Shown: one piece after another, positions 7,801 to 20,218 of the stretch
Position numbering within the stretch: position 1 is the first letter of the stretch
Layout of the letters: each line of letters starts with the position of its first letter
From: Ligilactobacillus aviarius
GTDB taxonomy: Bacteria; Bacillota; Bacilli; Lactobacillales; Lactobacillaceae
NCBI RefSeq assembly: GCF_001654615.1
Contig: NZ_LWUD01000051.1
Coordinates: 124,001-188,000, forward strand
DNA: 64,000 nucleotides
Reading direction: 5' to 3'
The notes under the pieces: model-generated
The model's input: the letters and a program-made list of their open reading frames with translations, nothing else
The model's database searches: none
What the model was told of the DNA's origin: nothing
Program-made: the position numbers and the translations under genes

Positions 7801-9165
7801 CGTCCCGTTTTTCATCTTGACGGCCGCCAATTCGATGACCTTGTTATACCGCGCCGACAGCCCCGTTGTTTCGGTATCGAAGACGACATAAGTGGCATCT
7901 TTCAAATTGACGTGCTGTTCGTTGTATGCAATTGGGGTGCCATCTTCAACGATGTCCGCTTCAACGCCATATAAAATTTTGACGTTGTTCTTCTGCCCTG
8001 CCGTGTGCGCTTCGGGGAAGGCTTGCAGGCCACCATGGTCAGTAACCGCAATTGCCTTTTGGCCCCACTTAGCAGCTTGTGCGACGTAATCCGAAATGCT
8101 GTTCGTAGCATCCATTTGACTCATGTTGGTGTGCAAGTGCAGTTCAACCCGTTTCTGATCTTCCGGCGCAGTATCCTGGCGTTCCTCATGATGGACTTCC
8201 ATAATGTCATATGCATTGATCGTCAAATCCCGCATGTAAGTATCTTCCTGGACACTTCCACGCGCCTTGATCCATTTTCCCGGTTTCAACGCGTCAAACA
8301 GAGCTTCATCATTTTCATCCCGCGAAAACTTCTTGATAACGAATGATGAGCTGTAATCCGTAACTTTCAAAATCAGCAGTTTGCGTTCTGAACGTAATTG
8401 CCGAATTTCACGGTCAAAAATATAGCCTTGAACAACCACTGACCGTTCTTCTTCATTAATATCGACCATTTGCCGAACCGGAATGTCATCGGCAATTTTC
8501 CGGCCAATCACAACCGGACCGTCAACTGGAGCGGCCTTCTTCGCAGCTTTCTTGCGCTTTTCATTTTGCTTTTGGATCGCTGCCATTGCTTTTTGCGCTA
8601 ATTCAGCATCGCTTTTCGCTTTGCGTTCCTTAAATTCGTTGATTTTTTCTTGGGATTTAGAATCATCAACGATCGTCGCAAACGTCATCTTCGGAAATCC
8701 AAGTCGTTGATACTCCTCTTCGATCGGGCCAAGGGCTTTCGTCGTCAAAAAGTCCTTAATGACTTCGTTTTCCGCAACGATCATTGGCCGTTTATGATCC
8801 AAGTACGGCACTTTGCCGCGAAAAACTTCATGAATCATCGGTGAATGAACTTCACTGTGCGTCACCGCCCATTCCCAGTAATCCGCTAAATTGTGATCCG
8901 TGACCGTCGGAGCTTCCGTTTCAACAATTAACCGGGTTGCGGCAATTTCCTTAAAAGCAGCGGCAACATGGTTCGCTAAGTCCTGATAAGCATTGAACGG
9001 CAAGATATCATTGACCTTTAAATGAAAATCCCACCGGTGCGAATTTACATGAACTTCAACCTGGTCGATTGCTGCATCTTTGAATGCTTCTTGAAATTCC
9101 GCATCCGGTTGCCAATCAACCTGTTCAAGCAACTTTTCAAATAATTCTTGTTTACTAAGTGCCAC
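4816..9165 (-). CDS. polC: DNA polymerase III alpha subunit PolC, Gram-positive type
   Basis: A 1449-residue replicative DNA polymerase carrying its own proofreading exonuclease. Order of parts: an N-terminal region, a basic linker near 185-212, an OB domain near 228-325, a PHP domain ([13 protein letters not shown] at 341-353), a DnaQ-like 3'-5' exonuclease inserted in the PHP (DTETTGL at 430-436, [10 protein letters not shown] at 509-518, [11 protein letters not shown] at 568-578), and the C-family polymerase core with the Zn-binding Cys-x2-Cys pairs, [12 protein letters not shown] and a helix-hairpin-helix tail. Length is normal for the family. Translation starts at GTG, with GGGAGGA eight bases upstream. 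It ends a chromosomal block: the accessory island begins right after its terminator. Confidence 0.98.
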   Translation of the reverse strand: MALSKQELFEKLLEQVDWQPDAEFQEAFKDAAIDQVEVHVNSHRWDFHLKVNDILPFNAYQDLANHVAAAFKEIAATRLIVETEAPTVTDHNLADYWEWAVTHSEVHSPMIHEVFRGKVPYLDHKRPMIVAENEVIKDFLTTKALGPIEEEYQRLGFPKMTFATIVDDSKSQEKINEFKERKAKSDAELAQKAMAAIQKQNEKRKKAAKKAAPVDGPVVIGRKIADDIPVRQMVDINEEERSVVVQGYIFDREIRQLRSERKLLILKVTDYSSSFVIKKFSRDENDEALFDALKPGKWIKARGSVQEDTYMRDLTINAYDIMEVHHEERQDTAPEDQKRVELHLHTNMSQMDATNSISDYVAQAAKWGQKAIAVTDHGGLQAFPEAHTAGQKNNVKILYGVEADIVEDGTPIAYNEQHVNLKDATYVVFDTETTGLSARYNKVIELAAVKMKNGTVIDQFEQFIDPGHPLSETTINLTSITDDMVRGSKSEEEVFKMFQDFCKGCVIVGHNATFDVDFMNTGYERHGLPLISEPWIDTLPLARFLYPEMKGFRLNTLAKKLDVNLEHHHRAIYDAEATGYIYYAMLKDAEERYDIRFHDQFNQYMGQNDAYKHEHPFHATILAQTQAGLKNLFKLMSDGMTKYFYRVARIPRSVLDKYREGLLVGSACADGEVFTAMMQKGYGVAKEKAKDYDYLEVQPKAIYAPLIEQELVKDEHNLEEIIADMVKLAHELNIPIAATGDVHFMNKEDAIYRKILIHSQGGANPLNRLRKLPDAHFRTTDEMLEAFDFLGEDTAKEIVVDNPNKIAAMCDEISPVKDKLYTPNMPGANDQIRELAMNKAHEWYGDPLPKLVQARLDKELKSIIGNGFAVIYLIAQKLVFKSNKDGYLVGSRGSVGSSFVATMTGITEVNPLPPHYRCPKCKYSEFFTKGEYGSGYDLPDKDCPECGTPLIKDGQEIPFETFLGFMGNKVPDIDLNFSGDYQPIGHNYTKVLFGENNVYRAGTIGTVADKTAYGYVKAYERDTEQTFRGAEVDRLAKGATGVKRTTGQHPAGILVVPDDMEIYDFSPIQYPADDLNAPWRTTHFDFHSIHDNILKLDILGHDDPTMIRMLQDLSGIDPKSIPTDDPGVMSLFSGTDVLGVTPEQIQSKTGTLGVPEFGTRFVRGMLEKTHPATFAELLKISGLSHGTDVWLGNAEELIENGTAKMSEIIGCRDDIMMDLIHFGVNSETSFQIMEHVRKGRGIPDDWQKEMREADVPDWYIGSCLKIKYMFPKAHAAAYVLMALRIAYFKVYFPIIYYAAYFSVRADDFDLVAMAHGKEAVKNAMKEINDKGMDASTKEKNLLTVLEIANEMLERGFKFKMVDINKSDASDWLIMEDGKTLLAPFSAIPGLGLNVAKQIIAAREEKAFLSKEDLAKRGKVSQSIIEFMNEQHVLDDLPDENQLSLFDNMF

Positions 9166-9205
9166 GCTTTTGGTCCTCCCTCGTATTTATGTGCTTGTTC
9201 TATCA

Positions 9206-9244
9206 TAACAAAAATAAGACCGGGACAAAAGAACCCAGTCTTAT
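9206..9244 (-). terminator. Terminator after proS
   Basis: An 11-bp stem (ATAAGACTGGG against CCCGGTCTTAT) with a 9-nt loop is followed by TTTTTG. It separates proS from polC. The polC promoter must lie in or just after it; a TATGAT at about 9200-9205 is the best -10 candidate. Confidence 0.85.
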
Positions 9245-9290
9245 CTTTCTTCAGTTTTTGACGATCTGACGTGGCGGAAAAATTCGCTAA

Positions 9291-11024
<1,734 letters not shown>

Positions 11025-11054
11025 TTATTTTAATTCTAAGTTTACCATAAACTT

Positions 11055-12335
11055 TTAAAAGAAGTAACGGCGAATATCATTCCAGGTAACCAGAACCATT
11101 AAGATCATCAAGAACGTAAAGCCGATCATCGTAATGACAACTTCCTTGTTCGGATCCATTGGTTTCTTGCGGATTCCTTCAATGATATTCAGTAAGATCT
11201 TGCCACCGTCAAGGGCTGGGATCGGTAACAAGTTCATGATTCCCAGGTTGACAGATAACAAGCCCATCAAGTTGATGACGGTAATTGCCCCGTGGTGGGC
11301 CGCTTGCGCCGTCATCGAGTACATTGCGACCGGGCCACCCAAGTCATTCAGGCTGAATCCGTGGGTGATCATGTGTCCAATTGCACTAAAGACTAACATA
11401 ATGATATTCCACGTTTGGGTAAATCCAAATGCAAGGATTGCCCCAATTGAGTGGTCATTCTTAATTTTTTCAGTAATTCCAATTTGACCGGTCTTTTGAC
11501 CATTTTGTTTAACTGTCTTGGGTGTTAATTTGATCTCCTTAGTTTGTTTTGCTTGTTTGACCTTTAACGTGGTCTGCTTACCGCCGCGATCACTAAGATC
11601 ACTTACAAGATCTTGCCAATTCGAAACTTGGTGACCATCGATGGCGACGATTTGATCTCCCGCCTTCAAGCCGGCCTTCGCAGCAACGGAGTCCTTTTGA
11701 ACCGTTCCAATCACATTTGAATTCGTTGGAATCTGGACGCCGCCTTGAAGCATTGCGACCAGGCCAAAGGCGATGATTGCTAAGATAAAGTTATTAAACG
11801 GCCCGGCAAAGTTCGTCACGATTCGCTTCGGAACACTGACGGATTGATATTGAACGTCTAACGGTGCAACTTGAATTTCAGTTCCATCTTCTTCAGTGAT
11901 CATTGCATCGCGTTTAACATTGAACCGTTTAACCTGACTTTCATCGCCATTTTCGTAACCTTCGATCCACATTTCCTTTTGCAGATCCCAGTCAGTCACG
12001 ATCAACGGTAACCCGCCCTTTAACATTTTCTTTTGACTTGTGTTGATTTTGGTAACCTGGTCCTGCTTATCAAGCAACAAGGTTACCGGCGAACCCTTTT
12101 TTAGTGATTCTTCATCATCTTCAAGGCCGGCCATTCGCACGTAACCACCTAACGGCAACAACCGCCACGTATACGTCGTGCCATTTTTATGATATGCAAA
12201 AAGTTTCGGTCCCATTCCGATCGAAAATTCCCGGACCAAAATTCCTGACTTTTTGGCTGCATAAAAGTGACCAAATTCATGAACAAATACCAGCACGCCA
12301 AAAACGATCACAAACGCAATAATTGTTACAATCAT
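11055..12335 (-). CDS. rseP: Site-2 type intramembrane metalloprotease RseP
   Basis: A 426-residue membrane zinc metalloprotease (RasP/RseP, YluC-like) that performs regulated intramembrane proteolysis of anti-sigma factors and remnant signal peptides. The HEFGH zinc motif is at 19-23 in the first membrane helix. A PDZ domain spans about 205-285 (NSNVIGTVQKDSVAAKAGLKAGDQI), and the second zinc-ligand motif NLLPIPALDGGKIL lies near 365-380. A roughly 100-residue insertion before the PDZ is rich in charged residues and is usual in lactobacilli. It lies in the operon uppS-cdsA-rseP, 29 nt after cdsA. Confidence 0.97.
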   Translation of the reverse strand: MIVTIIAFVIVFGVLVFVHEFGHFYAAKKSGILVREFSIGMGPKLFAYHKNGTTYTWRLLPLGGYVRMAGLEDDEESLKKGSPVTLLLDKQDQVTKINTSQKKMLKGGLPLIVTDWDLQKEMWIEGYENGDESQVKRFNVKRDAMITEEDGTEIQVAPLDVQYQSVSVPKRIVTNFAGPFNNFILAIIAFGLVAMLQGGVQIPTNSNVIGTVQKDSVAAKAGLKAGDQIVAIDGHQVSNWQDLVSDLSDRGGKQTTLKVKQAKQTKEIKLTPKTVKQNGQKTGQIGITEKIKNDHSIGAILAFGFTQTWNIIMLVFSAIGHMITHGFSLNDLGGPVAMYSMTAQAAHHGAITVINLMGLLSVNLGIMNLLPIPALDGGKILLNIIEGIRKKPMDPNKEVVITMIGFTFLMILMVLVTWNDIRRYFF

Positions 12336-12364
12336 TGTTTTGGGTTTACCCCCTTCTTTTTAAA

Positions 12365-13156
12365 TTAAATCAAACCGGCAAAGTGCATTAACGGTAAGAC
12401 AAATAATAATGAATCAAACCGGTCAAGAATGCCGCCGTGACCTGGAAGAATCTTGCCTGAATCCTTAACACCGTAGTGCCGTTTAAAGGCTGATTCGATC
12501 AGATCGCCGAATTGGCCCCCAATTGAAAAGACAAGAGTCAAAACAAGCATCAATGCGAAATTGTACTTGAAGTACGGCTTCATAAAGAAGACATATGCCC
12601 CCACAATGACAACTGCGGCAAGCGTTCCGCCAATTGAGCCTTCCCAGGTTTTATTCGGACTGATTTTTGGAGCCAACTTATGCTTCCCGATTTTCCGGCC
12701 AATCAAGTATGCGCCGCTATCAGTGATCCAAACGATCAGCAACGCATACAAAAGCATCCATAAACTTTCGGTCCGCGCCTGAATCATAAAGTGAAAACCG
12801 AAGCCGGCATAAACTGCTCCTAACACAAGCGCCCCAGCATCGTCAAAGTTGAACATGTTCTTTGAAATCACGCTGAATGCTAACAAGCACAGTAAGAAAA
12901 CAAAGAAAAGATCCATGTAGCTTTCATCCTTGGGCAAAAACTTCAACCATGTCCGTGGAACCAGTAAACTGGCGATTGCAAAGTAACTAATAAATGCCGC
13001 TGGTGAAACGACAAATAATTTTTTCATTGAAACAAATTCAGTCATTGCAACGATTCCCATTGCAACAACTAAAATATTAAATGGTGTTCCGCCAATAATT
13101 AAAAGCGGAATAAAAATAATTAAAGCAATAATTGCGGTTGTCACGCGTTGCTTCAT
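12365..13156 (-). CDS. cdsA: Phosphatidate cytidylyltransferase
   Basis: A 263-residue polytopic membrane enzyme that makes CDP-diacylglycerol from phosphatidate and CTP, the branch point of phospholipid synthesis. The family signature is visible near the C-terminus: KISPNKTWEGSIGGT, then GGQFGDLIESAFKR and KDSGKILPGHGGILDRFDS, with the catalytic Asp residues. About seven membrane segments precede it. The start codon overlaps the uppS stop (ATGA), so the two are translationally coupled. Confidence 0.97.
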   Translation of the reverse strand: MKQRVTTAIIALIIFIPLLIIGGTPFNILVVAMGIVAMTEFVSMKKLFVVSPAAFISYFAIASLLVPRTWLKFLPKDESYMDLFFVFLLCLLAFSVISKNMFNFDDAGALVLGAVYAGFGFHFMIQARTESLWMLLYALLIVWITDSGAYLIGRKIGKHKLAPKISPNKTWEGSIGGTLAAVVIVGAYVFFMKPYFKYNFALMLVLTLVFSIGGQFGDLIESAFKRHYGVKDSGKILPGHGGILDRFDSLLFVLPLMHFAGLI

Positions 13157-13950
13157 TTCGATTTTCCTCCCTTAGTATCCTTTACGCCACCGAAACGCCG
13201 GTCGCGTTGTTGGAATTCATAAATATCATGGACCAGATCATCTGGTTGATATTCCGGCCATAATTTATCGGTAAAGACTAATTCGCTATATGCAATTTGC
13301 CATAACAAGAAGTTTGAAATTCGTTCTTCACCGCTTGTCCGGATTAGCAAGTCTGGATCATTGTATGGCGCAACTTCTTCTGTCATCAAAGACTTCGAAA
13401 GCACCTCTTCATTGATCTCATCAACGGCTAAATCGCCATTTTGAACTTCAGTGGCGATTTTCTTTACCCCCGTGATGATTTCAGCCCGACTGCCATAATT
13501 CAAGGCAAAGTTCAGCACCATTCCGGTATTATTTTTCGTTTGTTCGATTGCATCATTGACCGCCTTTTGCGTTTTTTTCGGTAAGTATTCCGTGTAACCC
13601 ATTACGTTGACCCGGACATTGTTTTCGATCAATTCCGGAACAAACGTATCAAAAAATTTAACCGGCAGATCCATTAAAAAGCTGACTTCGCTTTCGGGGC
13701 GTTTCCAGTTTTCGGTTGAAAAGGCATAAAGCGTCAATACTTTGACCCCTAAGTCGCTTGCTGCTTTCGTAATATCCTTAACAACTTCCATTCCGCGTTT
13801 ATGACCGGCAACCCGCGGTAATCCGCGGCGTTGAGCCCACCGGCCATTGCCATCCATAATAATGGCAATGTGTTGCGGCATCTTTGCGGGATCTAAGTTA
13901 ACTTCTTCAGTTTCGCCCGCCGTTGTATTCTTAAATAAGTTCTTAAACAT
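13153..13950 (-). CDS. uppS: Undecaprenyl pyrophosphate synthase
   Basis: A 265-residue cis-prenyltransferase that makes the C55 lipid carrier for cell wall synthesis from farnesyl-PP and isopentenyl-PP. MPQHIAIIMDGNGRWAQRRG holds the catalytic Asp33 and the P-loop-like motif; GHKRGMEVV, the FSTENWKRP loop and the C-terminal DLLIRTSGEERISNFLLWQ are also present. The first 20 residues are an acidic extension. It is first in the uppS-cdsA-rseP unit, downstream of the frr terminator. Confidence 0.98.
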   Translation of the reverse strand: MFKNLFKNTTAGETEEVNLDPAKMPQHIAIIMDGNGRWAQRRGLPRVAGHKRGMEVVKDITKAASDLGVKVLTLYAFSTENWKRPESEVSFLMDLPVKFFDTFVPELIENNVRVNVMGYTEYLPKKTQKAVNDAIEQTKNNTGMVLNFALNYGSRAEIITGVKKIATEVQNGDLAVDEINEEVLSKSLMTEEVAPYNDPDLLIRTSGEERISNFLLWQIAYSELVFTDKLWPEYQPDDLVHDIYEFQQRDRRFGGVKDTKGGKSK

Positions 13951-13977
13951 TGTTCTTCTCCATTCACTGATGACAAT

Positions 13978-14014
13978 AAAAAAGGGTAAAAACAGCCACT
14001 GCCTGTTTTACCCC
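13978..14014 (-). terminator. Terminator after frr
   Basis: On the minus strand GGGTAAAACAG pairs with CTGTTTTTACCC (one bulge), followed by TTTTTT. It lies between frr and uppS, so some transcripts of pyrH-frr stop before uppS. Confidence 0.8.
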
Positions 14015-14027
14015 AAATCTGTTGATC

Positions 14028-14591
14028 TTAGCCTTCAAGAATTTCCTTTTCCTTGTCAGCAACAATTTCGTCAACCTTTTTTACTGCTTCATCAGTAACT
14101 TGTTGTGCTTGATCTTCTAAATCATGTAATTCGTCTTCTGACATTTCGCCGTCTTTTTCAGCCTTCTTCAAAGCTTCGCGAATGTCCCGCCGTGCATGGC
14201 GAACTGAGCCCTTGGCCTTTTCGCCAACAGCTTTAACTTCTTTTGCTAATTCTTTCCGGCGTTCTTCAGTCAATTGCGGAATAACTAACCGAATCACCGT
14301 TCCATCATTGACCGGATTCAATCCAAGATCTGAAGCCAATAATGCATGTTCAATATCATCCAATGATGACTTGTCATATGGTGAAATCAACAATACCCGG
14401 GCTTCAGGAATTGAAATTTGAGCAATTTGATTCAATGGAGTCGGTGCTCCATAGTAATCAACCGTTACCCGGTTAAGCAAGCTGGCATTTGCCCGGCCGG
14501 CCCGAATGCCGCCAAGTTCGTGTTGCAAGGCTTCTTCAGCCTTAACCATCTTTTCTTGGCCTTCTTTAATAATTTCATTTGTAATCTTCAT
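14028..14591 (-). CDS. frr: Ribosome recycling factor
   Basis: A 187-residue protein that, with EF-G, splits post-termination ribosomes. It has the standard length and the two-domain pattern: [32 protein letters not shown] in the N-terminal half, [21 protein letters not shown] in the middle, and long charged helices at both ends. It follows pyrH with a 2-nt gap. Confidence 0.98.
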   Translation of the reverse strand: MKITNEIIKEGQEKMVKAEEALQHELGGIRAGRANASLLNRVTVDYYGAPTPLNQIAQISIPEARVLLISPYDKSSLDDIEHALLASDLGLNPVNDGTVIRLVIPQLTEERRKELAKEVKAVGEKAKGSVRHARRDIREALKKAEKDGEMSEDELHDLEDQAQQVTDEAVKKVDEIVADKEKEILEG

Positions 14592-14593
14592 GA

Positions 14594-15346
<753 letters not shown>

Positions 15347-15367
15347 TCATGTAATTAATCTCAATAT

Positions 15368-15396
15368 ATTCTATCATATTACAATCAATGTTACAA
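15368..15396 (-). promoter_or_regulatory. Promoter of pyrH-frr
   Basis: TTGTAA (15391-15396) and TAGAAT (15368-15373) on the minus strand, 17 bp apart, about 55 nt before the pyrH start. Confidence 0.65.
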
Positions 15397-15426
15397 AAGG
15401 GATTATTCATTTAATGCGCATCGTTT

Positions 15427-16446
15427 TTAATGTTGATGTGCAATCAATTCGATCACATCGTTGGTTGGAATTCCATTGAAGAACTTGTTCAAGTCAAATG
15501 ATCGCAACACCTTAGTGATCGCATCAACGTCGTATGGCTTACCGATCAAGGCTTTTTCCAGCTGGTGGACATCTTCAACGCCAAAGAAATCGCCATAAAT
15601 CTTCGCCATTTTAATTTTCCCGTCTTGAACCTCAAAACGGGCATCGATCGTTCCGGCATCAAAGTGCTTCCGCTTTTTGACTGTAAAGGCTGGCGATTGC
15701 CCAAAGACCCAATCCCAGTCACGGTAACGGTCAGTTTCAATTTGATGAATGGCTTGCTGATCTTTGGACGTTAACTGATATTCATTGATTTGCGCCTGAC
15801 TAAGGTCATCAACGTGATAAATGCGTTTGATCAGTTCATCCCGAAAACCGGCTGTATCAAGGGTTTGAAATTCAGGCTTCAAATATGGTTTTAAATTTGT
15901 AACCCGGCTGCGAACCGATTTAATCCCCTTGGATTCAATCTTATCCATCGGAACTTTCAATGCTCCAGCAACCGCATTGGTATCAACATCAAACATCAGC
16001 GTTCCGTGACAGAAGGTCTTACCATTGCGGGTGTACATTGCATTCCCCGAAAACTTCTTTCCATCGATCACGATGTCATTTCGGCCAGTGACTTCAGCCC
16101 CCGTTGCCCCCATTTCGTGCAACGCATCAACGATTGGCTGAACTAAGGTTTTAAAGTCGCCAAACCGCTGCCGGTCAGCCGGAACGATAAAGCTAAAGCA
16201 CAGATTGCCTAAGTCTTGATACATCGCGCCGCCACCGGACAACCGTCGCGTGATCGTAATTCCGTGTTGACGACAGTAATCTTCATTGATTTCTTCGACC
16301 GTATTCTGATTCCGCCCGACAATAATGCACGGCTTTTCAATGTAAAAAAGCATAAACGGCGGCGTCATGACTCCCGAATTCATTAAATATTCTTCAGTTG
16401 CCAGATTTGTTCGAATATCGTGAGTTTGCATTGCTAAGTATTGCAT
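15427..16446 (-). CDS. lplA: Lipoate-protein ligase A
   Basis: A 339-residue lipoate ligase that activates lipoate with ATP and attaches it to the E2 lipoyl domain. It contains the lipoate-binding motif TRRLSGGGAMYQDLGNLCFSF, GRNDIVIDGKKFSGNAMY and the KVPMDKIESKGIKSVRSRVTNL stretch, plus the small C-terminal accessory domain. It lies directly downstream of pdhABCD, which encodes its likely substrate PdhC, but a terminator-like hairpin separates the two. Confidence 0.95.
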   Translation of the reverse strand: MQYLAMQTHDIRTNLATEEYLMNSGVMTPPFMLFYIEKPCIIVGRNQNTVEEINEDYCRQHGITITRRLSGGGAMYQDLGNLCFSFIVPADRQRFGDFKTLVQPIVDALHEMGATGAEVTGRNDIVIDGKKFSGNAMYTRNGKTFCHGTLMFDVDTNAVAGALKVPMDKIESKGIKSVRSRVTNLKPYLKPEFQTLDTAGFRDELIKRIYHVDDLSQAQINEYQLTSKDQQAIHQIETDRYRDWDWVFGQSPAFTVKKRKHFDAGTIDARFEVQDGKIKMAKIYGDFFGVEDVHQLEKALIGKPYDVDAITKVLRSFDLNKFFNGIPTNDVIELIAHQH

Positions 16447-16463
16447 TTCTTCATCTCCATTTG

Positions 16464-16499
16464 AAAAAGAGGTTGCGACGATGATTGTCTCAGCCTCTT
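16464..16499 (-). terminator. Terminator between pdhD and lplA
   Basis: AAGAGG pairs with CCTCTT at the base, with GAC against GTC inside and some mismatches, followed by TTTTC on the minus strand. A leaky terminator is likely, since lplA has no obvious promoter of its own. Confidence 0.65.
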
Positions 16500-16510
16500 A
16501 AATAAAATTG

Positions 16511-17914
16511 TTAAATATTTGTTGGATATCCAATTGCGATATCGGCAGCATCCCAAACTGCTTCCGTCAGCGTTGGGTGCGGGTGAATCGTCAATGCTAA
16601 GTCGTCAACGGTGTTGCCCGATTCGATCGCCAATGTTAATTCACTGATCATATCTGCAGCATCCCCGCCGACAATTTGAGCACCGACTAAAATTCCTTCA
16701 TCTTTTGTATATACCAGCCGGACAAAACCATCAGTGGCGTTCATTGAAATTGCCCGTCCGTTTGCCAAGAATGGAAATTGGGCTGTCTTGACTGCCAAGC
16801 CTTGTTGTGCAGCTTCTTTGGCCGTTAAACCGGTCGTTGCCAACGGAATATCGGTATAGCAGACCGCCGGCATCGCATGATAATCAACGGTTGCTTTTTT
16901 GCCGGCAATGGCTTCCGCAGCAACTTTGCCTTCGTATTCAGCCTTATGCGCAAGAGAAAAGCCTGGGACAACATCGCCGATCGCATAGATGTTTGGAATC
17001 GTGGTCCGCCCTTGATTGTCAACTTTGATCAAACCGTGTGAGTCAAGTTGAATTCCAGCATGTTGCAACCCGATGCCCTTCGTATTTGGACGCCGGCCAA
17101 CTGAAACCAAACAGTAATCGGCGACTAACTGTTTTTCTTCACCGTTAACTTCAAAGGTTACCTTGACGCTTTGATCATCCTGTTCGGCCTTTTTCGCCAT
17201 CGCATTTGTGTAGATGTCAACGCCTTGCGAACTGAAGTGTTTCTGAATAACGCGAACCATGTCGGCTTCATAATTTGAAAGAATCTGGCCTGTTCCTTCA
17301 ATGATTGAAACGTGCGCGCCAAGGTTAGCATAAACGGATGCCAATTCACACCCGATATAGCCGCCGCCAACAACGATCAGGTGTTTCGGAATTTTTTTCA
17401 AATCAAGGGCGCCAGTCGAGTCAATCACCCGGCCTTCATACTTGAAATTTGGAATCTCGATCGGGTGGCTTCCGGTTGCGATAATCAAGTTCTTAAACGT
17501 ATAGGTTTGAGCCTGATCGTCCTTGATAACCCGTAAAGTGTGGTCATCCTTAACATAGGCACTACCCCAGATCACGTCAATGTGATGTTTCTTAAACAGG
17601 CTGGCAACGCCGCCCGTTAACTTATCAACCACGCTTTGTTTCCAAATTTGGGTTTGTTGAAAATCAAGTTGGGCAGCCGTTACCTGCAACCCCATTTTCT
17701 GTGAATTCATCGCGCTTTGATAATGGTGGGCCGCTTCAACAAGTGCTTTTGATGGAATACAGCCTATGTTAAGGCAGACTCCTCCAATAAATTCACGTTC
17801 AATGACCGTTACCTTTTGTCCTAATTCAGCCGCTCGAATCGCAGCAACATAGCCGCCGGGGCCGCTGCCGATGACAACCGTATCTAAATCAATTGCAAAA
17901 TCACCAACAACCAT
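16511..17914 (-). CDS. pdhD: Dihydrolipoyl dehydrogenase, E3 of pyruvate dehydrogenase
   Basis: A 467-residue flavoprotein that reoxidises dihydrolipoyl groups with NAD+. The FAD-binding GSGPGGYVAAIRAAELGQ is near the N-terminus, the redox disulfide lies in GGVCLNIGCIPSKALVE, the NAD-binding GGGYIGCELAS is near 180, and the C-terminal interface motif is HPHPTLTEAVWDA with the catalytic His. It starts 2 nt after pdhC. Confidence 0.97.
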   Translation of the reverse strand: MVVGDFAIDLDTVVIGSGPGGYVAAIRAAELGQKVTVIEREFIGGVCLNIGCIPSKALVEAAHHYQSAMNSQKMGLQVTAAQLDFQQTQIWKQSVVDKLTGGVASLFKKHHIDVIWGSAYVKDDHTLRVIKDDQAQTYTFKNLIIATGSHPIEIPNFKYEGRVIDSTGALDLKKIPKHLIVVGGGYIGCELASVYANLGAHVSIIEGTGQILSNYEADMVRVIQKHFSSQGVDIYTNAMAKKAEQDDQSVKVTFEVNGEEKQLVADYCLVSVGRRPNTKGIGLQHAGIQLDSHGLIKVDNQGRTTIPNIYAIGDVVPGFSLAHKAEYEGKVAAEAIAGKKATVDYHAMPAVCYTDIPLATTGLTAKEAAQQGLAVKTAQFPFLANGRAISMNATDGFVRLVYTKDEGILVGAQIVGGDAADMISELTLAIESGNTVDDLALTIHPHPTLTEAVWDAADIAIGYPTNI

Positions 17915-17916
17915 TG

Positions 17917-19227
17917 TTATCCCTCCATCAATAAGAGTTCCGGATTACCTAAAAGTTCCTTCAACCGGTTAAGGGCCTTTTGCGCAGTTGCCCCATCAAT
18001 TGCCCGGTGATCAACCGAAAGTGATAACTTCAGCACTTTTCCAATCGTGACGTTTTCAGGATCTTGGGCATCAATGATCGGTTGGTCAGTAATGCGGCCA
18101 ATTCCTAAAATAGCAACTTCTGGGTAATTAATAATTGGGGTGAAGTATCCCCCACCGATCGAACCAATATTTGTAATCGCGATCGTGCCGTTTTGCGCAG
18201 CTGCCGGATCAAGACTGCCATCCGCAATCTTTTGCGTGTGGTCTTCAATTTGTTTAGCAATTTCAAACATACTTAACCGATCAGCGTTTTTAATATTCGG
18301 CATGAACAATCCGCGTTCCGTATCAGTTGCGATGCCAACATTAATGTCGTTTTTATATACGATCTCGTGTTGATCCATATCAAGTGATGCGTTGAAAATC
18401 GGGAATTCTTTAGCAACCACTGCCAACGCCTTAACGACATATGGCATAAATGTTAAGTGGATTCCCTTATCAGCTGCCATCTTCTTAAATTTGTTCCGGT
18501 GATCCCATAATTGATCCACCACGACTTCATCAAATAACGTAACGTGTGGAATTTCTTGAACTGAACGACTGACTGACTTGGCCGTTGCCAACCGGACGGA
18601 ACTCATCTTTTCCCGCCGTTCGCCACCGGATACCGGTTGACTTGAATTTGATGAAACTGATTGATTTTCACGTAAATCTTGTTGCGGAACAATCTTTGAT
18701 GCCGTTCCGTTTTGGTTACTCAAGAAGAGATCCACATCCGCCTTCAGAATTTGACCATGATTTCCAGTTCCCTTGATTTGGGTTAAGTCAACCTGCTTTT
18801 CACGCGCATATGCCCGCACTGATGGCATTGCCAACACTGGCAAACTGTGATCTTGCGGGGTCATTTGCCGTGGAGCAGGTGTTGCCTGCGAGTTTGATTG
18901 CGAAGTCGACGTTGGCGCAACCTTCGCTGGTTGGGATTCGGCTTTTGAATCCGTTGGTGCTGGTTGAGCATCTTCCGGAACGGCACCTGCCGTTTCAATT
19001 TCGATCAATGGATCCCCAACGTTGGCGGTGTCGCCTTCTTGAACAATAATCTTTTTGATTTTCCCCGTGACTGGTGAAGTTAGATCTTCAACCGACTTAT
19101 CATTTTCGATTTGAACCAAGTCAGCATCTTTCTTGATCGAATCGCCTTCATGAACGTACCATTTTCCAATTGTTCCTTCGGCCATTCCTTCACCGACATC
19201 GGGAAGTTTAAATGCATAAACACCCAT
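17917..19227 (-). CDS. pdhC: Dihydrolipoamide acetyltransferase, E2
   Basis: The 436-residue E2 core of the pyruvate dehydrogenase complex. It has one lipoyl domain (residues 1-80; the lipoylated Lys lies in QIENDKSVEDL), an Ala/Pro/Ser/Gln-rich linker, a peripheral-subunit-binding domain (LAMPSVRAYAREKQVDLTQI, near 130-165), a second linker, and the catalytic domain ending in LSVDHRAIDGATAQKALN, which holds the active-site His and Asp. A single lipoyl domain is common in lactobacilli. Confidence 0.97.
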   Translation of the reverse strand: MGVYAFKLPDVGEGMAEGTIGKWYVHEGDSIKKDADLVQIENDKSVEDLTSPVTGKIKKIIVQEGDTANVGDPLIEIETAGAVPEDAQPAPTDSKAESQPAKVAPTSTSQSNSQATPAPRQMTPQDHSLPVLAMPSVRAYAREKQVDLTQIKGTGNHGQILKADVDLFLSNQNGTASKIVPQQDLRENQSVSSNSSQPVSGGERREKMSSVRLATAKSVSRSVQEIPHVTLFDEVVVDQLWDHRNKFKKMAADKGIHLTFMPYVVKALAVVAKEFPIFNASLDMDQHEIVYKNDINVGIATDTERGLFMPNIKNADRLSMFEIAKQIEDHTQKIADGSLDPAAAQNGTIAITNIGSIGGGYFTPIINYPEVAILGIGRITDQPIIDAQDPENVTIGKVLKLSLSVDHRAIDGATAQKALNRLKELLGNPELLLMEG

Positions 19228-19239
19228 TAATTTTTCCTC

Positions 19240-20217
19240 CTAAAAATTAACAATTTCCTTGGCTTTCGCTACAATGTCGTCCTTGGTTGGCAACCAGCGT
19301 TCTTCGGCTTCACTGAATGCATAAACGGTATCAGGCGCACTGACGCGTGCAACCGGAGCATCCAAACTTAAAATTGCCTTTTCAGCAATCAACGATGCGA
19401 CCTGATTACCAACCCCTGCCATGTTTTGCGCTTCTTGAACAATGACCACTTTCCCCGTCTTCTTTACACTTTCAAGAATCGTTTTTTCATCTAACGGTGA
19501 AACAGTTCGTAAATCAACGACTTCCGCATTGATGCCTTCCTTCTCAAGTTCATCAGCAGCCTTCAAACATTCTTGAACCATGTAACCGTATGAAATTAAG
19601 GTTAGATCCGTTCCTTCCCGTTTAATATCAGCCTTATCCAATGGCAAAGTGTATTCCTGTTCCGGAACTTCTTCCCGCATTGACCGGTAAAGCTTCATGT
19701 GTTCCAAGAAGACAACCGGATCATCCGACCGAATTGAAGAAATTAATAATCCCTTGGCATCATACGGTGACCCCGGAATTACGACCCGTAATCCTGGAAC
19801 TTGACCAACGATTCCTTCCAGACTGTCAGAGTGCATTTCAGGAGTATGCACCCCGCCGCCAAATGCTGACCGAATCGTGATCGGCATCTTCTTGGTTCCG
19901 CCAGTCCGGTAGTATTCACGGGCAATTTGACCAACAATTTCGTCCATTGCTTCATATAAGAATCCAAAGAATTGAATTTCTGGAACTGGCCGGAAGCCTT
20001 CATATGCAAGTCCGGCAGCTAACCCGGCAATTCCGGATTCAGCAAGCGGGGTATCAAAAACTTGGTCTTCGCCGACATCGGCCTGCAAACCATCTGTTGC
20101 CCGGAAAACACCACCGTTTTTCCCAACATCTTCACCGAAAACGAGCACTTTCGGATCACGTTTCAATTCTTGATCGAGTGCCTGATTAATTGCCTTGATC
20201 ATTGTTAATTGTGCCAT
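19240..20217 (-). CDS. pdhB: Pyruvate dehydrogenase E1 beta subunit
   Basis: A 325-residue E1 beta subunit forming the thiamine pyrophosphate site together with PdhA. Typical stretches: [59 protein letters not shown] and a transketolase C-terminal domain. The start MAQLTM is set by GGAGGG nine bases upstream. That site overlaps the end of pdhA, whose stop is 1 nt away. Confidence 0.97.
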   Translation of the reverse strand: MAQLTMIKAINQALDQELKRDPKVLVFGEDVGKNGGVFRATDGLQADVGEDQVFDTPLAESGIAGLAAGLAYEGFRPVPEIQFFGFLYEAMDEIVGQIAREYYRTGGTKKMPITIRSAFGGGVHTPEMHSDSLEGIVGQVPGLRVVIPGSPYDAKGLLISSIRSDDPVVFLEHMKLYRSMREEVPEQEYTLPLDKADIKREGTDLTLISYGYMVQECLKAADELEKEGINAEVVDLRTVSPLDEKTILESVKKTGKVVIVQEAQNMAGVGNQVASLIAEKAILSLDAPVARVSAPDTVYAFSEAEERWLPTKDDIVAKAKEIVNF

Positions 20218-20218
20218 G

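Noticed and set aside
4895-8844. Many plus-strand open frames opposite polC
   Set aside because: They lack ribosome sites and recognisable proteins and run antisense to an intact conserved gene; codon bias of polC creates them.
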